Source: Tetradesmus obliquus (Eukaryota > Chlorophyta > Chlorophyceae > Sphaeropleales > Scenedesmaceae). From it: a stretch of 64,000 nt of DNA. Location: the NCBI GenBank assembly GCA_030272155.1, contig CP126199.1:5630501-5694500 (forward strand), read 5' to 3'. Positions 1-10,179 of this stretch are shown here, piece after piece (position 1 is the first letter of the stretch; the number at the start of each line of letters is the position of its first letter). The translations under genes and the position numbers were made by a program. Under the pieces are notes generated by a model. It had not been told where the DNA came from. It saw nothing but the letters and a program-made list of their open reading frames with translations, and made no database searches.

Positions 1-22
1 GCTGATGCCTGAAACACCACAC

Positions 23-240
23 TGTGCTCACAACTGCACCAAGCACACACAGCTAGTATTGAATCTGCGTCAACTGCTCTGCCCGTGAAAACATGGCCAT
101 GCACTATAGCTGCTATTGCTTCTGCCGCAATCAAGCAGCGCTCTGCAGCAGCAGGGACATGAACACTGAAAAACCCCTGTGTGCTCACAACTGCTACTAA
201 GCATGCACAGCTGCACCTGAGCCTGTGTCAACTGCTCTGC
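23..240. repeat. Degenerate direct repeat, about 157-bp period
   Basis: Two imperfect copies begin with TGTGCTCACAACTGC near 23 and 180, and both end with GTCAACTGCTCTGC (70-83 and 227-240). They lie in the presumed intron of the minus-strand gene to the right. No function is suggested. Confidence 0.6.
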
Positions 241-340
241 GCATGCACAGAAGCCATGCTGCTGCTCCTGCTGTTGCTACTGCTGCTGCCGCCAGTGAAC
301 CCTAAAACAGCACAGCCTGCTGCCTCCGCCCGCCACCCAC

Positions 341-879
341 CAGCCGAACGCCACGCCGATTTCACACAGCCGAGCCACCACAGGCACAGGCCGCCGATTC
401 CAGGTGTCAGCTGTGTCAGCAGCGCTGTACGCCACAGCAGCGGCAGACGCAGCAGCAGCAGCAGTCGGCGGAGGCCCCGGGCCCGCTGCTGCTGTCGCTG
501 CTGCCGCAGCTGCGATTCTGTCAGCGCCGTTTGCGGCAGGGGGTGCTGCTGTGCTGCTGAATTGCTGGCGCGTGGCCTTAGCTTGCAGGACAACTGCAGA
601 ACCCTCTCCTCTACTGTAAAAACGCGGCGTGCTTGCAGGAAACCGCCGTCGTACCGCAGGTGCTCCTGCAGCAGCCGAATACTTGAGGCTGCCAGCAAGC
701 AGTGCATGCGGTGCAGCTGGTGTGGCATTTGCAGTGCACAGGGTGCGCCTGGTCAGCCTGGTGGTGCTGCGGCTGTGATGCCTTCGCTGCCGCTGGCCTG
801 GCACAGGGGGCCGCTGCAGCTGCCGCGTGCTGATGCTGTTACAGGGGCGGGTCTGCATGTCGGCTGCTGCTGGTCGCAT
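341..879 (-). CDS. ABC1/AarF-type atypical kinase, N-terminal exon (partial)
   Basis: Minus-strand exon reading from an ATG at 879 to a GTGGGT donor just below 341 (phase 2); the rest lies beyond the left edge. The first roughly 110 residues are rich in Arg, Ser, Thr and Ala with few acidic residues, as in an organelle transit peptide. After an Ala/Pro run the exon ends in a segment containing YSAADTADTWNRRPVPVVAR then EIGVAFGW. That matches the pattern at the start of ABC1K proteins (Y-x-A ... W-x-x-R-P-x-x-V-x-x-R), which sits before the kinase-like KxGQ motif. ABC1K proteins regulate prenylquinone metabolism in plastids and mitochondria. No catalytic motif is inside the window, so the family call rests on this short segment. 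The start is not certain, because the frame stays open upstream. Confidence 0.45.
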
Positions 880-1243
880 GGCAACTGTGCTACAGCACTG
901 CGATGGCACCTGCACTGGAGGTTGATGTATGTTTGCATATGTTTGCAGATGTGAAGCCAGGGCAAGTCACGGCGAAGACTGTCAGAGACTACAACATCAC
1001 ATAAGTTGAGCAATGATCAATGCAGCTGCCTGAAGCAACAGAGACGGTGTGAAGAATCGGTACGGGTGCTGCTGCTGCTACTGCGGTCCATGCTGCACCT
1101 GCCCCTGGTGCTGCTGTCCTTGCTGCTACGCTTTTGCATCCGGTGATGCCATTTAACCAGATGTTTTGTAAGCTATGAAGTGTCCTACGGCGTTGCTCAC
1201 CCCTGCTTAGAGGCAGAGATACATTCCAAGACCCAGGCCTATG
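880..1243. other. Intergenic stretch left of the tandem duplication
   Basis: CTG-rich DNA without a recognisable exon on either strand. It would contain the 5' leader and promoter of the ABC1K-like gene on its left. It is unique in the window: homology between the two large repeat units starts at 1244. Confidence 0.5.
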
Positions 1244-3259
1244 GCCAGGGAAGCCTCGTCAAGGAGGTGTCAGGACCAGCACGACTCCGCAACGTGCTAC
1301 ACGCTGACTTCTTTGCAACTGAGGTGTCTATAAGTGCAAATGAAGCAACTCAGCACCAGCGGTATCAGGCAGTGGTCGCCTATGTGGTGGTGACCTCACC
1401 CAAGCAGCAGCACAAAGCGGGCCTACACAGACGTGATCTTCTTTTAGGGTCGATACAGTCGGTTGTACTGCTTCATTGCGCTCAAGCTTGCGCTGGTCAT
1501 CGCTTTGGCGTGCACTGCTGTGCTGGGAGACATACAGCAGGCATCACATGTAACAGGGTTGCAGTTTGCAGACCAAGCATTTCCTACCACACAGACGGCT
1601 TTCACAATCACGTGCCCGGTAGGTGTCTTTGTCACAGTGCTTTTGCGTTGTGTTTGTCGCGCAACAGCACCATTTTCCCCTGGTACAACACATGCAGCTG
1701 CAGCTCTACACTGCATGGCCAGCGCCTGGGCTACAGGCTGGTGAAACCTGTTTGTGAATTGGCTGTGTCAAAGAGATGCTGGGCAATCTGCTGTAGCAAC
1801 AATAGCTACCACAGCAAGCACGCAGTCATCTACGAGGGCAAGCACACATTGGACCACAGGCTATGGCTGTGCCACAGGCTGTACAGCTGCGTGTCTTTTC
1901 AACATCCTGATCGTATACAGCGTGCTGCCCAGCCATGTGCCACCCAGCGTCGTCATGATTGTGCCATGTTACAAGCAAGCCGATAGCCAACATTATCAAC
2001 TGGCAGGCTGATCCTTCAAGGAACCAGCTCACTAGCCTCCAGTGCCCCCACGGCCAACTGTACCCATCGCCTGATGTCGGCGTGTACACGCAACGCATGC
2101 GGGGCCCACACCACACTACTAGTAGCGGCCCAAACCACAGGTGAATCCGCATCTCAACCAAGAAAATGCAGTGCACAAGCATGCACAAAAGTGAATAACC
2201 AGCCTCTGGCTTTAAAAAGCACAGGCGGCGTCTTTTCCAAGGCAGCTGCTGGGCTTGTGCACCAGGGCGCTGTCATCATGCTGCTGGATTAAGAACTGCT
2301 GCTGTACTTTACCATCGTCACCACCACCACCACCATCATCATCAGCAGCAGTGTGATGCCATTATCATCATCAGCGGCAGTGTGATGCTACTGCTCATTG
2401 CTGCTGCCTTGTTCTTGATAAGGCACAGCATACACAGCAACGCTTTGAATTGCACGTACATAACAAGGCACAACACATGCAGCACGCCACACCCCAGGAC
2501 TCATCTCCTGGTGACACAGCATCCCAACAAACGGCGCAAACAGGCGTATTCCAGACACCAGATGCCTGCAAAAGCTCGGCAGCTTCCTGCACAGCCAATG
2601 CAGGGTGCATCAGCACACGCGTTCAACCCCCTCGCTAGTCCAGACACGCACCCCCCACGCACCTGCTGATATCGCAGGTGATGCCAGCCCCACATAATGC
2701 AGCAGAACCCTGCAGCGGGTGAACCGCAGCTCTGCACTGCTGAATGCGCGCAGTCATGTATAAAACCTATGGGGTGCACAGGGTCACAGGAAAACAGCCG
2801 ACCCATGAGTGTATTATAGCCACACTGGCCGCAGCAGCTGTCATGTGGCTGCAGCACCTGGGCCAAAAGACTAAGAGGCCCACACGAAGAGAAGTCAGCA
2901 AAGGCATGTGCCCTGCGCCCGCTGCTTGGCGCACCCGGGATTGAAGCAACATCCCAGCAGAGGCACTGCGGTGTAACAACAGCAGCAGCTGCTGGGAACT
3001 AGCAGGTCGCGTCGTGTGCTGATAGCAAAATCGCTGTGCCCACACACCCTACTCAGTGAACTTGATAGCAAAAGCCGCATGATATAATCCAAAAATAGAC
3101 TGATACAGGATTCACGCATCACTACAAGGATGATGCCAAGAATACAGAATGTGCCACAGACAGTACACGACTCTGCCTTGCACCAAAATGTGAGCAGCTT
3201 GCAGGCTGCCGCTGCAGGCTCCCCCCCCCCCCCTCTAAACACTCCATTGCCTGCACAGA

Positions 3260-3343
3260 GGCACAGCGGCACATGCGCCATCGCACAGGCACAGCGGCAC
3301 ATGCGCCATCGCACAGGATCAGCGGCACATGCACCATCGCACA
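3260..3343. repeat. 28-bp minisatellite, three copies
   Basis: Three successive copies of a 28-bp unit built on CAGCGGCACATGCGCCATCG start at 3260, 3288 and 3316; the third is slightly diverged. The matching site in unit B (about 12060-12100) has only one degenerate copy, so the array expanded after the large duplication or contracted in unit B. Confidence 0.8.
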
Positions 3344-5725
3344 CGTGCTGCGCAGTGCTGCCATTTCACAGCAGAGTGCTGCCCCAGCCCTGCACGCATG
3401 CAAGCCTGCCATGCTATCGACTTCTGGCTCTCAACGCTGCACATGCGCTGCCACTGCCACGTGGCACCTGCCACAGCCACAGAGCCTATGACAAACAAAC
3501 ACGCGCTTCAGCTCTGACCGGCTGCAGTGCTCACGGATTCAACTTTGGCCTCTTTGCGACATACTCGGATACTCGCCTAGCACAGCATCTGCATGAGTGT
3601 CCACCTGCACTGCCGCCCCCCACAGGCCGGCCTTCCCACAGTGGCAGGTGGTGTTCTTGGCACTATCACTCAACAAACACTGCATCAGAAAGGCGCCAAA
3701 CAGCCTGCGGCTACACACGGCCGTGTGCGCTCGAGGGAAAAGCTGGTGCACTCAGCGTGCGTATTGAGTGGCCGACTACGTGCACAGCGGATCCCATGCA
3801 CACCACACAGGGTCGCAGCTGTGTAGCTGCCAGCGCAACTGCCAGCGCAAAACATACCGCAGGCATGCATGGGACCTGCGGGCAGCAGCAGCAGCATGCA
3901 CACACCGCATTACGGCTGGTGTGCCATGGCGCAACACACACTTCAGCAACCTTGCATGGCTGCCACGCACACACTTCAGCTGCCTGCCTGCCTGTGCAAC
4001 ACTTGTAACAGCACTGCACAATGCACGCAACACTCGGTCCAACAAAGGTCGAGGTGCGCCGCACAAGTGCTGGTGATGCCATGCAGGGGGACCCGTGTTT
4101 TCTGGTTGTATGCGTGTCACCAGGCTTGCGCACTGACAGCAGACTGGCTGCGTACCATGTGCACAGCCTTACAGACAGCCTGCATAGTTGCAACACGATG
4201 CTGCTGCCTATTGCAACAGGTAATCCAAAACAATCTGCGGGAAGCAGCCACTGGCGGCTGTGCATGTCTGAGCGATCAGGCAGACCTCGATTCAACTTTG
4301 CAAGCAGTTTCATTGCAGATGCGGATGCATGGAAGCAGCGCAAACAGGAACACACAGCCAGCCTGACTGTTTGTGGCAGCAGCACACGCCCTCCCAAGTA
4401 CAAGTAGCGGCAGTGACAGACACCAAGCCAGCAAACATCACAGCCAACCCTTCAACATGTCACACTCGGGGCTGCTGCCCCATTTGTCCCTGCCGCCAGA
4501 TGACAAATGTGTGACAGCCGCAGCACCAATCATAGCATAGCGGCACACATCGCTCTGTTGCACTTTCAACTGCAGTGGTTCGATGCAAGGCGTGCGGTCA
4601 GTCTGAACGCATGCCGCAGGCTTGGATGCTTGTGCTGCACAGCAGTTCAACGCATGCAGCATCAACAGGATGGCAGCCGCCCTTGCAGGACGACAACCAC
4701 ACAACAGCACGCCTGGTGACAGCATGTGGCATTTGTACTATGCTGACGGGCCTCGAGATGCATCTGCATGCACCCCTGCATTATGTGCAGCAGCAACACC
4801 CCCGTCAGCAACACCGCGTCGTGCATGGTTCCGGACACACACGATACCACACGTTAGTAACCCCCCACACTTCAAGATGCCAGTGCAACCCGCCATGCAG
4901 CGCCCCGTTTTGCATGGCAGCGGTCTGCGGCTCTCAACTCTTAATGCTATCCACTGTGTGTGGCTCCTCAGAGACAGATACAACAATCCAAGCAGGGCTG
5001 CCGGCAGGATCCAACTGAGCATGGACCCTGCCCGCAGCCTACAGACAGTGCGGTTGCCGCCTCAACACACCCCAGCAAAAGCTCTTGCCGCGAGCCACTG
5101 CATCAAATCATCACAGCAGCCCGCAGCCTATCACAGCACTTCACAGGTTTTCTTGGGCTAGTGTTCTAGTGTTCTGAGTCTTAGTAGCATAGAATCAGTG
5201 CATAGCACCCCCTGAGCAGGGTACAAGCTCAGCCATACCATGGAGCAGTGCACAGTGCATAGCTGCGTGCAGACTTCACAGCAGGAAATGTAGCCAGAGC
5301 ATGCATAACTCAGCAGCTTGGCAGTCACTTGCACACCTGGCAGCGGCCGCTACACATGAGGCCACAGCCGAATGCACACCTCATGCCAGAACAGCATGCC
5401 GTAAAACAGCTGACAGCCTGTTCGTGCATGGCCAGCGCGTACGAGAGCAACAGCCAATGCATGTTTAGGGTTCAAAACAAGCAATGCAAGGAATGCCACG
5501 AACCGTTCCAAAGCCAACACCAACCCTAGGTGGCAACAGCAGGGGCCCTGCACATGCCGTGTATAGCAGTGCAGAGACGCCGACTGCTCGCCTGAATATC
5601 ATACTCAACCGTGCGAGCTGCTGAGCAGCCGCTATGGAGGCACACACGGCATGCTGTGTAATGCTGCCATTGTGCCTAGCTGGGTGGGTTAACAACACAC
5701 AGTCCATAGATAACTGCCAGCCGCA

Positions 5726-5870
5726 GCATAGGACCGTGTGTAGGGCCTAGTACGAAACACAGAGTGCAGTGCCAAGGACAGGGCTGTGTTTGAGGCCTAG
5801 TACAAACACCAGGGTGCACACCCACTGAACGAAGCCGTGTTTTGGGCCTAAAACCACACACGGGGTGCAG
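5726..5870. repeat. Degenerate 45-65 bp repeats with GGCCTAGTAC core
   Basis: Three loose repeats, each holding a GTGT(T/A)(T/G)..GGCCTA box followed by an ACACxxGGGTGCA box. The same arrangement recurs in unit B at about 14495-14625. No protein or RNA function is apparent. Confidence 0.55.
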
Positions 5871-6341
5871 CAGCACCGCTACGCCACAAGAATGTGCATG
5901 TCACGATTCACACGCCAATCAAAGCGCCCACACCGAACGCTGTAATAGCAGCACTCAACCTTCAATAGAAAGTGCAGCACATGCATGCACAAGAGAAGGG
6001 CAAGCACGCAAGCATTCCTGAGCAAAAAAAGGGGCGACACGCTGACAACGCCTGCAGCCAAGTGTGTTGCCTGGCGTGTGCCCCAAAGCTGCAAGTCCCC
6101 TCAGAGAGTGGTTGAAAAAGTCGAGAGCCAGGCGGTCAGCTGCATGCAAGCATACGGCGCGCCTGCGCAATTTAATATGCCGGTTGGTGTGCCGCTCACG
6201 AGGCAGCCAGCACACATGGCAGGATCTAGCTGTCCATTCAGTGGCTATCAGTTCAGTGGCAGTTGCAGGCAATTGAATGTAACTGTGCCACATCATGTGG
6301 GCGCCCCACGCTGACTCCAGCCTCGCAGCTGCTCAGCTGCC

Positions 6342-7629
6342 TCATGCTGCTGAGTAACACGTCATGCTGGAGCAGCAGGTGTCCTGCAAGTCGTCGTCAG
6401 CCGCCGCCGCTGCTGCAGCAGCAGCAGCAGCGCGCAGCTGACCCGCCAGCTGCTGCACTGCAGCTGCCTTGGCGAGGGTAAGGTTGTGGATGCTGTGTGC
6501 CAGTGCAGCCTCAGCTGCGGCGAGTGCTGCCTCAGCCTGACTGGAGTCACAGCCGGCTGTCAGCAGGCTAGCTGCTGCCCTGAGGTGTTGCAGGCCTGTA
6601 TCAATGCAGGCACGGGTGCCACACAGTGCCGCTGCCAGCTGGTGGCTCTGCAGGGAGGGGTTTGCAAGCAGCACAGAGAGAAGATTGTTGAGTGGGGTGC
6701 ATGTGGAGGGCAGGGGGCATGCTGCAGGGAGGGATGGCAGGGAACAGGGGATGATGTGATGCAAGCAGGGCTATGTGGTGACAGCTGACACAAGGGCACA
6801 GCAAGCGAAGCAACCTGGACGATTGCATGAGCAGTGATGAGCACTATCTAATTTGAAGGACAGGCGCCTGGTTGAGGCCCCCGCTCATGCTCAGTGCAGT
6901 GCAGTGGCAGCTTGCAGGCATGAGTCATCAGGGGTGGGTGGTGACTCACCGCGCATGGAGTCTGGGGGTGCGGGCAGCAGGGCACCGGAGCTGGGCACAA
7001 CTGCTGCTGTGGCGGCTGCTGTTGCTGCTGCTGGCCGGCTGCGCTCGTGGATCTCAGCTGCCGCCGCACCCTCAGCAGGACCAGCAGGCGCAGCAGATGC
7101 TGCGTGCGGGCACTGTGCTGCTGCGCAGCGCCGGGCACTGCTGCTACGACTGGAAGCGCTGCAGCCTGTTGCTGCTGCTGCATGGCTGTTTCAGCTGCCA
7201 CCGTTTGCTGCTCAGGGGAAGTGAGGAGGTCTGTCCTGCGAGCCTTGGAGGGCTGCCAGATGTTGGCTGTGCTGCTGCAGCTGCTACACTCCGGGCTGCA
7301 CCTCTTGGGTGGCTGCAGACAAGCGCATGGATGCAGCAGCGGAGCAAGGTCAGCCGATGAGTTACATCAACGAAAAAGTTATGATGCCAACCGCGCCAGG
7401 AGCCCTGTTGGTAGCGTCGGAGTCGCGGGCAAGGGCAAGCTCCTCGCACCCCGGGGGCTGCACGATGATAGAGAGAGCTGGCGCGGAGAAACCTTTCTTT
7501 GCTGAATTAAAAATTCGTAGAAGCTGCCTGGATAAGCTGAGCGCGCATGCTTCTGCCAAGCAGGGCATTTTGGTTCGGACTCACCCTTTCGCGAAGGGTG
7601 GCTGGAGCATCTAGAGCCTGCATGATCAT
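6342..7629 (-). CDS. Unrecognised three-exon gene, copy A (237 aa)
   Basis: Minus-strand model: exon 1 7629-7585 (15 codons from ATG, strong GTGAGT donor), exon 2 7312-6950 (121 codons), exon 3 6647-6342 (101 codons plus TGA). All junctions are phase 0 with GT-AG ends, and exon 3 follows a long pyrimidine tract. The predicted protein has a Cys/Ser patch (residues 18-27), WQPSKARR near 31-38, Gln runs, an Arg-rich stretch (about residues 85-105), then an Ala-rich probably helical region (about 137-225) ending in an acidic DDD and Cys-containing tail. I do not recognise the family. Exon 2 also has an open overlapping frame at its 3' end, so an extra intron there is possible. Unit B has an equivalent gene with the same exons, differing in exon 2 by exactly one codon, which supports real coding sequence. 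Confidence 0.55.
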
Positions 7630-9273
7630 ATTTGTGTCCAAGTGATGCTATATTGAGGGCTCAGGGAGGTGTGCACTTCGAAGGTGCGATGTAGCACCGG
7701 TGTAATCGCTGTGTTTGTCTTGTATTTCAGTAATCAACACTGTGAACAGCATCAATGACTCGGATAATGGCATTACCTAAGCCGCGAGCAGGAGACTGGC
7801 GATTGGGAGGGCGAACTTTCATATCAACGGCGGTCACACGCTTGGTTCTCAAGTCATTTTTACATTTACCACCGTTCTAGGACAAGCTGCGGCCTCTCAG
7901 AACCGTCCATTTAGCATATTGCAATGTTTGTAAATGTTTTGTCAGCACGATCAACCCTTATCAACAGGATTTGCCTTCGTAACCATTTGTTCACCATAGT
8001 TGTGCCCCGAAGTTGCCCTAATTAGACGCCATGAACCACTGGCTAATGCTTGGAGTTGCTTTATGAACCTCAATGCAACTGTCGCTTGACCGGCATGCGC
8101 AACATGTGAAGGCGGACCTGTCGTATCGTAAAGGATTGCTAATGGTTACAGGCGCCAACTCGATCAACACAATAACGTAACCAATAACACCGTTTTTTCT
8201 TTACCAAATGTTGAGCCTCTCACCGGCCGTGCTTCGAGACGAAGACAACGCACCTTGACTTGCCACGTGTTACCATGTTGGTCAGACCAACAGCATCACG
8301 GTTGTTCATTCGCCCATCCCCCCCCCCCCCCCCCCCGGTAGCAAGTCTTGTTCTCCTTCTGCTATGGTGCGTGCACCAGTGGCCCTGCGGCGAGCACGGG
8401 GGTCATGATCACGCAGCAAAAGTTGGTGACGGCGCTGCCAGCGCATGCTCCTCTTATCTTTCGCACCTTGAAGGTGCAGAACATTGCATGCTGACATGGG
8501 TGCCACGTGGCAACGCCCCGGCGCTGTCGGTGATGCTAACTGCAGTGCCCTGTCACCTCCTTGCAAGGTACGCCGCGAGTGAGCTTGGGCCGGTAAAAAT
8601 CAGCAGTTTCAGTTCATCGTCTTTTTGAGAGAGGAGGAGGAGGATAGTTTTTTGAATTGCACATCAAGTTCTTACAGAGCGTGCGCAGAACATTAAACAC
8701 GGGCTGGTTGATTAACCCCGCAGCATGCACTTGACTGAATGCTCCGCTGTCATGCCGGGGTGCTCAAGTTGTTCTGTTACTGACAGGAAGTGCCTGAGTG
8801 CTCAAGTTGACCGCAAAGGTTCATCCTTCGTCAGCGCACGCATTGGCTGCATGCATGGACCAGCGCGCCGCAGCCCAACGAGGCACAATCACGCTGCCCT
8901 ACTTGGCACTGCACCCATCATGGTGCAAGGTCATCAGGACAACAATTGGCAGCATGACCATCAATGCATATGCGACAGCAGCTAGGCACATGTGTGCAAC
9001 GGGAGTGGTGCCCCCGGCGCTGCGGCACTTTGCCTATTGCCCAATTCGGCACACCCTCACTGCAGAGCAGTAGTCCACGCTCAGCCTGAGTGCAATTGCC
9101 GGTGCACTGAGTACAATTGCCGGTACGAAGGCCACAGGCCCACACACGCTACTGTGCCGCCCACAATGTGCCACATGAAATTGCAGTCATGCAACTGCAA
9201 CATCCTACAGAGCTATCACCAGCTGCAGCAGCCGTAACAGCACTGCACTGCAACAGCTTGCTGCATGCCAGGC
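7630..9273. other. Intergenic stretch in unit A with poly-C run
   Basis: The upstream region of the three-exon gene (7630-8240) has more even base composition than its surroundings and fits a promoter. A run of 19 C lies at 8318-8336. Between about 8345 and 8895 unit A carries roughly 425 bp more than unit B. The part near 9073-9273 is the presumed 3' UTR side of the helical-repeat fragment. No coding exon was identified. Confidence 0.5.
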
Positions 9274-10179
9274 CTAGCCTGACGCTCTGCTGCGGCTGCT
9301 GCGCACCACACCACCAGCATCAGCCACAGGCGCTGCTGCTGCTGCCGCTGCTGGTGGTGCTGCTGCTGCCGCCTTGGGCGCAGCCGCAACTGCATTTTTC
9401 TTACTGCTGGCCCTGCTGCTGCTGCTGCTGCTGCTGCCCTTCTTGCTGGGTGCCAACACCTGCTGCACCTCCTTTGGCACCTCCTCCATTATAGCCTCCG
9501 CAGCCCACTTCTTGTACCTGCTCTTCACCTTGGACGGCAGAGCGTAGCCGTACACATTGACCAGCTCGAGCATCAGATCTGCAGCGTATCTCGGGCTGAC
9601 GCCAAAGCCATATTCGGGCCCTTTTGGAGCCAGTGCGCCAGCCAGTGCTTCTGCAGCAGCATCCAGCAGATCCATTGGCACCTGCTGCTGCAGCTGCGCG
9701 TCCGCAATCACGATGAACAGCTCCATGAAGTCTTCCACGCTGAAGTTCTCCAGGATGTTCTTGCCGGTGACACCGCGAGTTACGCTAGTTACATCAGTTA
9801 CACTGCCCTTGGCTGCTGCCGCGGCTGCGCCAGGCAGGTGCTGGTATACGCCGGACTGCAGCACTGCTAAGACAGCCGCCTGCTTGCTGCTGCTGCTGCC
9901 GCTGCCCAGCAGGCCCAGCTGCTGCTCCTGCTCTGCTGGCATGTCAAGCATGAAGCTCAGAAGCTCTAGCAGCCATTCTGTTGGCATCACAGCCGCCAAC
10001 CCAGCAGCAGTAGATGTGTACAGCTGCTGCAGCTGCGGCAGGTGCTGCTGCATCACTGCCGCAGCAGCTGCCGGCGCCTCACTGCTGCTGCTGCACAGCT
10101 GCTGCACGCATACAGCCAGCGCCTGCGGCAGCTGCCACAAGCCAGGGAAGCCTCGTAAAAGAGGTGTCAGGACCCGCAT
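9274..10179 (-). pseudogene. Truncated, chimeric 3' copy of helical-repeat gene
   Basis: Minus-strand frame of 301 residues. About 289 residues match the C-terminal part of the intact gene at 17820-21911, including PTEWLLELLSFMLDMP, the NILENFSVEDFMELF segment and the shared end VVRSSRSRASG. The first about 13 residues (MRVLTPLLRGFPG) come from across the duplication junction, from the left end of unit B, so an ATG has been joined in frame by chance. The transit peptide, first four exons and most of exon 5 are missing. Indels relative to the intact gene keep the frame (for example three extra residues after KKWAA). It is most simply a 5'-truncated pseudogene, though it remains open and might be expressed. 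Confidence 0.8.

Larger units (their letters stand above)
1244..6341. other. Left part of unit A: no gene recognised
   Basis: About 5 kb of CA/CAG-rich DNA. Reading frames here do not stay open in the matching part of unit B (10141-15309): indels between the copies are not multiples of three and stops differ. That argues against a conserved protein. It contains a trinucleotide patch (CAC/CAT, 2318-2345), a 28-bp minisatellite (3260-3343) and a degenerate GGCCTA-containing repeat (5726-5870). It could be intergenic DNA or an eroded mobile element; no terminal repeats or transposase motifs were seen. Confidence 0.55.
1244..10140. repeat. Tandem segmental duplication, unit A (about 8.9 kb)
   Basis: The sequence from GCCAGGGAAGCCTCGT at 1244 onward is found again from 10141 in the same orientation. 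Homology runs almost without interruption to GCTGCCA at 10131-10137, which matches 18692-18698. The two units are therefore directly adjacent, head to tail. Unit A carries a decayed left part, a complete three-exon gene (6342-7629) and the truncated 3' part of the helical-repeat gene (9274-10140). Offsets between units drift from 8897 to 8561 bp, so several insertions and deletions have accumulated. Divergence is uneven: very low at about 6960-7770 and high at about 8150-9250. Confidence 0.92.

Noticed and set aside
1180..1986. Plus-strand frame of 268 codons across the left edge of unit A
   Set aside because: It crosses the duplication boundary, and the matching frame in unit B is interrupted by frame-shifting indels.
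3130..4008. Plus-strand frame of 292 codons in unit A
   Set aside because: Not kept open in the matching part of unit B, low-complexity His/Ala/Thr composition and no domain.
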